Of a stretch of DNA of 64,000 nucleotides, positions 59,324 to 64,000 are shown in pieces. Numbering within the stretch: position 1 is the stretch's first letter; every line of letters starts with the position of its first letter. The notes below the pieces were generated by a model. That model was not told the DNA's origin and searched no databases. It was given only the letters and a program-made list of their open reading frames with translations. The position numbers and the translations under genes were made by a program. Source of the DNA: Amycolatopsis sp. MtRt-6 (lineage in GTDB: Bacteria > Actinomycetota > Actinomycetes > Mycobacteriales > Pseudonocardiaceae); NCBI RefSeq assembly GCF_017308975.1, contig NZ_JADWPD010000022.1, positions 118,929 to 182,928 on the forward strand, read 5' to 3'.

Positions 59324-60672
59324 CACGCCTCACTCCTCACGGCCTCGGGGACCGGCTCGTGGAACTTCTCCTTGACCGGGCGAACCAGTTCGTTGGCCAC
59401 GAAGCCGACCACGAGCAGGCCGATCATGATGTAGAACGACAGCTCGTACAGCGCCGGGCCGGACTTGCCCGCCGCCTTCTCGCTGTCGGCGATCCGGTTG
59501 ACGATCAGCGGGCCGAGCACGCCGGCCACCGACCACGCCGTCAGGAGCCTGCCGTGGATCGCGCCCACCTGGTAGGTGCCGAAGAGGTCCTTCAGGTAGG
59601 CCGGGATCGTGGCGAACCCGCCGCCGTAGAACGACAGGATCACCATCGCGCACAGGATGAACACCAGCTTCGACGAGTTCTCCGTCAGCGCGATCACCAG
59701 GTACAGGACCGCGCCCACGCCGAGGTACGTGCGGTAGATGTTCTTGCGGCCCACCAGGTCCGAAGTGGACGACCAGACGAACCGGCCGAGCATGTTGCAC
59801 AGCGACAGCAGCGCGACGAAGCCCGCCGCCGCGGCCACGCCCACCGGCGTCGACGTGCCCTTGAAGAAGTCCTGGATCATCGGCGACGCCTTCTCCAGGA
59901 TGCCGATGCCCGCGGTGACGTTGAAGCACAGCACGACCCACAGGCACCAGAACTGCGGGGTCTTGATCGCGTTGGCCGCCGAGACGTTCGCCGTCGTGAT
60001 CATGGCGGCGCCGTGGTCGGTCTTCGGCTCCCAGCCGTCGGGCTTCCAGCCGTCGGCCGGCACCCGCACGAGCAGCCAGCCCATCGACATGAACACCGCG
60101 TAGACGACGCCGTGGACCAGGAACGCGGTCGCGATGTCGCCCGCGGCCGGCGCGGTGCCCAGCATCGACGACGACCACGGCGAGGCGATCAGCGCGCCGC
60201 CGCCGAAGCCCATGATCGCGATCCCGGTGGCCATGCCCGGCCGGTCCGGGAACCACTTGATCAGCGTCGAGACCGGCGAGATGTAGCCGATGCCGAGCCC
60301 GACTCCGCCGATGCCGCCGTAGCCCACGACGACGAGCCAGAACTGCCCGGTCGCCACGCCGAGCGCGGAGATGAGGAAGCCACTGGCGAAGCAGCACATC
60401 GACACGAACATCGCCCAGCGCGGGCCGTTGCGCTCGACGAGCGTGCCCCCGAACGCGGCGGACAGCCCCAGCATGACGATGCCCAGCTGGAACGGCAGCG
60501 AGCTCTGCGTGCCGTTGAGGTGCAGCGTCTTCTCGAGCGGGGTCTTGAAGACGCTCCACGCGTAGGCCTGCCCGATCGACAGGTGCACCGACAGGGCCGC
60601 CGGCGGCACCAGCCAGCGTGTCCAGCCGGGCGGCGCCACGATCCGGGATCGGTCCAGGAAGCCGAGAGCCAT
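59323..60672 (-). CDS. OFA-family MFS transporter (oxalate/formate antiporter-like)
   Basis: The 449-residue protein has 12 helices and the OFA pattern: SIGQAYAWSVFKTPLEK, GGIGGVGLGIGYISPVSTLIKWFPDRPGMATGIAIMGFGGGALI, and GRFVWSSTSDLVGRKN. The family exchanges oxalate, formate or other small carboxylates. The ATG at 60672 has GGAGGG just upstream, one arm of an inverted repeat that could hide it. With its small subunit and SDR it forms a coupled operon, divergent from fdhD, so formate is a reasonable substrate guess. Confidence 0.9.
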   Translation of the reverse strand: MALGFLDRSRIVAPPGWTRWLVPPAALSVHLSIGQAYAWSVFKTPLEKTLHLNGTQSSLPFQLGIVMLGLSAAFGGTLVERNGPRWAMFVSMCCFASGFLISALGVATGQFWLVVVGYGGIGGVGLGIGYISPVSTLIKWFPDRPGMATGIAIMGFGGGALIASPWSSSMLGTAPAAGDIATAFLVHGVVYAVFMSMGWLLVRVPADGWKPDGWEPKTDHGAAMITTANVSAANAIKTPQFWCLWVVLCFNVTAGIGILEKASPMIQDFFKGTSTPVGVAAAAGFVALLSLCNMLGRFVWSSTSDLVGRKNIYRTYLGVGAVLYLVIALTENSSKLVFILCAMVILSFYGGGFATIPAYLKDLFGTYQVGAIHGRLLTAWSVAGVLGPLIVNRIADSEKAAGKSGPALYELSFYIMIGLLVVGFVANELVRPVKEKFHEPVPEAVRSEA

Positions 60673-60675
60673 CGG

Positions 60676-60707
60676 TTCCCTCCGTATTCTGGGGATGATG
60701 GAGGGAA
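60676..60707 (-). promoter_or_regulatory. Inverted repeat that can hide the transporter ribosome binding site
   Basis: TTCCCTCC (60676-60683) and GGAGGGAA (60700-60707) are perfect 8-bp arms around 16 bases. On the minus strand the transporter's Shine-Dalgarno GGAGGG is the 3' arm, so folding would block translation. Confidence 0.5.
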
Positions 60708-60774
60708 TGTATTACTAAATACCCGGCGTTGCACCATACGAGTGTCGAACTTCCGGGCAGGGAAAGGTGTGCTG

Positions 60775-61599
60775 ATGGGCAGGGTGACCGTGCGCAGGCC
60801 GGTGCGGCGGATCTCCGCGGCCGGGGACCGGCGCCGCCCGGACGCGCTGGCGGCCGAAGAGCCCCTGGAACTGCGGGTGGGCGGCCGCGCGCTGGCGGTC
60901 ACCATGCGCACACCCGGGCACGACGTCGAGCTGGCCCACGGTTTCCTGCTGTCCGAAGGCGTGATCGGCGGCCGCGAGGACGTCGCCGTCGCCCGCTACT
61001 GCGACGGCGTCGACGACCAGGGCCGCAACACCTACAACGTGCTGGACATCGCGCTGGCCGACGGCGTGCCACCGCCGGACACCGGCGTCGAGCGCAACTT
61101 CTACACGACGTCGTCGTGCGGCGTCTGCGGCAAGGCCGCGCTCGACGCGGTCAAGCTCCGCACCCGCTTCTCCCCCGCCACCGCGGAGTTCGCCGTGAAG
61201 AGCGAGACCCTCTCCGGCCTGCCGGACGCGTTGCGCGCCCACCAGAAGGTGTTCGCCAGCACCGGCGGCCTGCACGCGGCGGCGCTGTTCACCCCGGACG
61301 GCTCGCTCGACGTCGTCCGCGAGGACGTCGGGCGGCACAACGCGGTGGACAAGGTGCTGGGCTGGGCGGTCCTCGACGGCCGGATCCCGGCACCCGGCCA
61401 CGGCCTCCTGGTGTCCGGGCGCGCGTCGTTCGAGCTGGTTCAGAAGGCCGCGATGGCGGGCATCGGGCTGCTGGCCGCGGTGTCGGCCCCGTCGTCGCTG
61501 GCGGTGGAGCTGGCCGAGGAGAACGGCATGACCCTGGTCGGCTTCCTCCGCGGCGACTCGATGAACCTGTACACCGGGGACCACCGCGTCCTGACCTGA
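60775..61599 (+). CDS. fdhD: Formate dehydrogenase accessory sulfurtransferase FdhD
   Basis: The ATG at 60775 follows GGAAAGG and gives 274 residues. The sulfur-carrying Cys pair is in TTSSCGVCGK (Cys115, Cys118); GHDVELAHGFLLSEGVI, EDVGRHNAVDKV and VSGRASFELVQKAAMAGI are typical FdhD blocks. It passes sulfur to the molybdenum cofactor of formate dehydrogenases, most probably the FdhF/YdeP-type enzyme encoded at 53807-56113. Confidence 0.95.
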   Translation: MGRVTVRRPVRRISAAGDRRRPDALAAEEPLELRVGGRALAVTMRTPGHDVELAHGFLLSEGVIGGREDVAVARYCDGVDDQGRNTYNVLDIALADGVPPPDTGVERNFYTTSSCGVCGKAALDAVKLRTRFSPATAEFAVKSETLSGLPDALRAHQKVFASTGGLHAAALFTPDGSLDVVREDVGRHNAVDKVLGWAVLDGRIPAPGHGLLVSGRASFELVQKAAMAGIGLLAAVSAPSSLAVELAEENGMTLVGFLRGDSMNLYTGDHRVLT

Positions 61600-61643
61600 T
61601 CCACCCAGCCGGTTGCCTCGCGGGCGCCGGTCGGGGTAATTTC

Positions 61644-61665
61644 CATACGGTGACGTATGCGTATG
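61644..61665. promoter_or_regulatory. Probable TetR operator before the FAD monooxygenase
   Basis: CATACG (61644-61649) and CGTATG (61654-61659) form a perfect interrupted palindrome, followed by a further half-site GTATG (61661-61665). It lies 15-36 bases before the GTG of a gene co-transcribed with a TetR gene, the usual place for autorepression. Confidence 0.65.
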
Positions 61666-61679
61666 TAAAAGGGGGCGCT

Positions 61680-63179
61680 GTGGATCAGGCCGATGTGGTG
61701 GTCGCGGGAGCCGGTCCGACCGGTCTGGCGCTGGCGTGCGGACTGGCCGCCCAGGGCGTCGGCGTGCGCGTCGTCGACCGCGCCACCGGGCCGGCGACGA
61801 CGTCGCGGGCGAACATCCTGCACGCGCGGGGCGTCGAGGTGCTCGGCAGGCTCGGGGCCGTCGGCGACCTGCGCGACCGGGCGCTGGCGCCGGTCGGGAT
61901 GCGGATGCACGTGCGGTCCCGCCCGATCGCGACGATGCGGTTCGCGCCGAACGAGCGGGAGCCGGTCCAGGCGTTGTTCGTCTCCCAGGCCATGGTCGAG
62001 GAACGGCTGCGGGCGCGGTTGGCCGAGCTCGGCGGCGAGGTCGAGTGGGGCACGGCGGTCACCACCGCGGTCCAGGACGCCGACGGGGTGACGGTCGGGT
62101 TCGCCGACGGCGGGCGGGCGCGCGCCGGCTGGCTGGCCGGGTGCGACGGGGCCCACAGCGCGGTGCGCGGGCTCGCCGGGATCGAGTTCCCCGGGGTGCC
62201 GGTCGTGGAGCAGTTCCTGCTGGCGGACGTGCACGCCGGCTGGGCGCGCGACCGGTCCGCGTCGGCCGGGTTCTTCCACCGCGACGGCCTGCTGCTGGCC
62301 ATTCCGATGCGCAGCGCCGACGGCGACCTCTGGCGGCTCATGGCCGACGTGCCCGAGAGCGGCCGTCGCCTGGCCGAACCGGACATCGTCGCGGCGTTCG
62401 AGCGGCTGCTGCCCGAGCGGGCCGGCGAGACCGGGGTCCGCATCCGCGAGGCGGTCTGGACGTCGGTCTTCCGCGTCCAGCGGCGGCTCGCGGCGGACTA
62501 CCGGAGTGGCCGGATCCTGCTGGCCGGCGACGCCGCGCACATCCACAGCCCGATCGGCGGCCAGGGCATGAACACCGGCATCGGCGACGCGGAGAACCTG
62601 GCGTGGAAGCTCGCGCTGGTCGTGCACGGCCGGGCGGAGGAGGCACTGCTGGACACCTACACCGCCGAACGCCGTCCACTCGCGACCGAGGTGCTGCGCC
62701 GGACCACGGCCAACACGAAGATCCTGGTCGGCGAGAACGCGGTGACCCGGCTCGTCCGCGACCGGGTCTTCGTCCCGCTCCTCACCTCGCCCCGGGTGCA
62801 GCGGCAGGCGACCCGGACGGCGTCCCAGCTGGGCGTGACCTACCGGGGCGGTCCGCTCGGCGGCCGCGGCCGGGCGCCCCGTCCCGGCGACCGGGTCCCG
62901 GACCGGCCCTGCCGCCGCACCGACGGGAGCCCGGCCAGGCTGCACGCCGAACTGGGCCCGGCCTGGGTCGTCCTCGCCCGGCCCGGTACCGCGACCGGCG
63001 CGCTCCTGAGCACGGCCAGGGAGCACCTCGGGCCGGATGTCACCACGTTGGTCGACGACACGGCACCGGGCGCACCGCTGGTGATCCGCCCCGACGGCCA
63101 CCTCGCGTGGCGCGGTACCGACCCCGAGGCGCTGCGCCGGTGGTTCGCCGGCGCGCTGCGGACCAAGATGGGGGCGTGA
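61680..63179 (+). CDS. FAD-dependent aromatic monooxygenase (PHBH/RebC-like)
   Basis: The GTG at 61680, after AAAAGGGGG, gives 499 residues. It has the FAD ADP-binding motif VVAGAGPTGLALA, the DG motif GCDGAHSAVRGLAG and the second FAD motif ILLAGDAAHIHSPIGGQGMNTGIGDAENLAWKL near residue 280, then a thioredoxin-like C-terminal domain (GDRVPDRPC, LVIRPDGHLAWRG). Enzymes of this class hydroxylate aromatic compounds, for example in polyketide tailoring or rifamycin-type inactivation. It overlaps the TetR gene as GTGA. Confidence 0.92.
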   Translation: MDQADVVVAGAGPTGLALACGLAAQGVGVRVVDRATGPATTSRANILHARGVEVLGRLGAVGDLRDRALAPVGMRMHVRSRPIATMRFAPNEREPVQALFVSQAMVEERLRARLAELGGEVEWGTAVTTAVQDADGVTVGFADGGRARAGWLAGCDGAHSAVRGLAGIEFPGVPVVEQFLLADVHAGWARDRSASAGFFHRDGLLLAIPMRSADGDLWRLMADVPESGRRLAEPDIVAAFERLLPERAGETGVRIREAVWTSVFRVQRRLAADYRSGRILLAGDAAHIHSPIGGQGMNTGIGDAENLAWKLALVVHGRAEEALLDTYTAERRPLATEVLRRTTANTKILVGENAVTRLVRDRVFVPLLTSPRVQRQATRTASQLGVTYRGGPLGGRGRAPRPGDRVPDRPCRRTDGSPARLHAELGPAWVVLARPGTATGALLSTAREHLGPDVTTLVDDTAPGAPLVIRPDGHLAWRGTDPEALRRWFAGALRTKMGA

Positions 63180-63796
63180 CCACCGAGACACCGCGCCGCG
63201 CGGGACCCGGACGGCCCCGGGATCCGCACGCCGGCACCGCGATCCTCCGCGCCGCCGTGGACCTGCTCGTCGAACGCGGCATCGACCAGACGAGCATGGA
63301 AGGCATCGCCAAACGGGCGGGCGTCGCGAAGGTGACGGTCTACAAGCGCTGGAAGACGAAGGAAGAGCTCCTCGCCGACGCGATCGAACAGGTCCGGGAC
63401 GACATCCCGGGCCTGGGCGAAGTCCCCGTGCCCGAGGACCTGCCGGACCTGGTCGAGGCGCTCCTGCCGCAATGGGGCGCGGTGCTGGCCGATCCCCGGT
63501 ATCGCGCGCTGTCCGCTCGCCTGCTCGGCGCGGGCCCCAGCCACCCGGCACTGCTGGAGGCGTACTGGCGGCACCACGTCCTCCCCCGGCGCCGCCACGC
63601 CCACGCCCTCCTCGGCCGGGCCCAGGCCGCGGGCGTCCTCGATCCCGCCACCGACATCGACGTCCTGCTCGACATGATGGCCGGCGCGGTCATCCACCGC
63701 CTGCTGCTCGAACCGGCCCGGCTGCGACCGGAGGAGATCAGCGCCTACCTCCGGCGGCTGCTCCGGCAGGCCGGCCTCGTCCCGCCGGCCGCCTAG
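63176..63796 (+). CDS. TetR/AcrR family regulator
   Basis: The 206-residue protein starts at GTG 63176, overlapping the monooxygenase stop codon. The helix-turn-helix reads AILRAAVDLLVERGIDQTSMEGIAKRAGVAKVTVYKRWKTKEELLADAI; the TetR_C-like part follows. It probably binds the CATACG/CGTATG site before the monooxygenase and responds to that enzyme's substrate. Its TAG stop is part of a CTAG at which an IS701-family element begins. Confidence 0.92.
   Translation: MTTETPRRAGPGRPRDPHAGTAILRAAVDLLVERGIDQTSMEGIAKRAGVAKVTVYKRWKTKEELLADAIEQVRDDIPGLGEVPVPEDLPDLVEALLPQWGAVLADPRYRALSARLLGAGPSHPALLEAYWRHHVLPRRRHAHALLGRAQAAGVLDPATDIDVLLDMMAGAVIHRLLLEPARLRPEEISAYLRRLLRQAGLVPPAA
63793..63796. other. CTAG, likely insertion target of the IS element
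   Basis: CTAG, which includes the TetR stop codon, directly precedes the element. Several IS701-family elements of actinobacteria choose CTAG-like tetranucleotides; a matching CTAG beyond the right end would confirm it. Confidence 0.4.
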
Positions 63797-64000
63797 TAGT
63801 ACTTTGTTAGGTCTTGGCGTGTCGTGGGGACGTGGAGCAGGCTGGGTGATTTCATGCTTCGGTGACTCCTGACGAGCTTGTCCATGTCCGGCAATGTCTT
63901 GAGTCCTTTGCGGCGGAGGTGTTCGCTCCTTTGGCCCGGTCGGATCAGCGGGCCAAGGGCGAGACGTATCTGCGGGGGCTGTTGCTGGATGGGCGGCGTA
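63797..64000 (+). mobile_element. Left end of an IS701-family insertion sequence (truncated by window)
   Basis: From about 63797 the base composition drops and codon use changes sharply (CTT, TGT, TTT, CAT, GTC), unlike all neighbours. The first bases, TAGTACTTTGTTAGGTCTTG, are the presumed left terminal repeat, about 65 bases before the transposase start. The right end is outside the window. Confidence 0.7.
63862..64000 (+). CDS. IS701-family transposase, N-terminal fragment
   Basis: The GTG at 63862 opens a frame of 46 codons that runs off the window: an N-terminus with FAAEVFAPLARSDQRAKGETYLRGLLLDGRR, which is the conserved opening of IS701-type DDE transposases in actinobacteria. The catalytic residues lie beyond the edge. 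Confidence 0.8.
   Translation, partial: MTPDELVHVRQCLESFAAEVFAPLARSDQRAKGETYLRGLLLDGRR

Overview
The window is about 72% G+C, uses GTG starts heavily and carries actinobacterial hallmarks: a mycothiol-type DinB/maleylpyruvate isomerase fold, DUF3558, an RNase E/G with long low-complexity arms, and the glucosylglycerate genes octT/gpgP. The order of the housekeeping genes (lepA, rpsT, holA, comEC, comEA, degV, octT, gpgP, rsfS, nadD, proB, obg, rpmA, rplU, rne, ndk, DUF4233, folC, valS) is, from memory, the order of the Rv2404c-Rv2448c stretch of Mycobacterium tuberculosis, with extra genes interspersed. The best guess is a Pseudonocardiales chromosome, probably Amycolatopsis or a close relative; the genus is inference.

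Layout. 1-2700: the end of a secreted chitinolytic hexosaminidase, a HIT protein, a PPOX/F420 flavoprotein, a small membrane protein and a Uma2 nuclease-fold protein. 2750-16590: lepA, a methyltransferase, a VOC protein, an EamA transporter, rpsT with a textbook terminator, holA, thrC behind a SAM riboswitch, comEC/comEA, degV and the octT-gpgP-rsfS-nadD group. 16700-22260: a RecQ helicase fused to a phosphoribosyltransferase-like domain, an arginyl-tRNA synthetase, and a divergent TetR/SDR pair sharing an operator. 22280-28660: proB-obg, rpmA-rplU and rne. 29210-33360: a lipoprotein subtilase and a three-gene ABC-2 exporter. 33400-42060: a fused phosphodiester glycosidase/metallophosphatase, a DinB-type enzyme, ndk, a Tat-exported PhoD phosphatase and a penicillin-acylase-type Ntn hydrolase. 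42190-50550: DUF4233, folC, a methyltransferase, a secreted SGNH lipase, a decayed block (two alpha/beta hydrolase pseudogenes and a LysR fragment), an orphan gene and valS.

50600-64000 is more accessory. It has two membrane proteins sharing an unusual cytoplasmic motif, a MarR/MFS pair, and a dispersed formate module: an FdhF/YdeP-type molybdoenzyme, an OFA-family transporter with its 41-residue small subunit, and fdhD. There is also a cell-wall LCP protein, a DUF3558 lipoprotein, an FAD monooxygenase co-transcribed with a TetR regulator, and the left end of an IS701-family element at the window edge.

The most unusual non-coding signals are two arrays of exactly 21-bp repeats (core ATCTCGCGTGAT), each placed between the 3' ends of convergent genes, and a 100-bp poly-C/poly-G block at 42087-42188, also between convergent genes, that may be an assembly artefact. 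Many genes lack a Shine-Dalgarno sequence and instead have a TAnnnT-like -10 six to eight bases before the start codon, which suggests leaderless transcripts.
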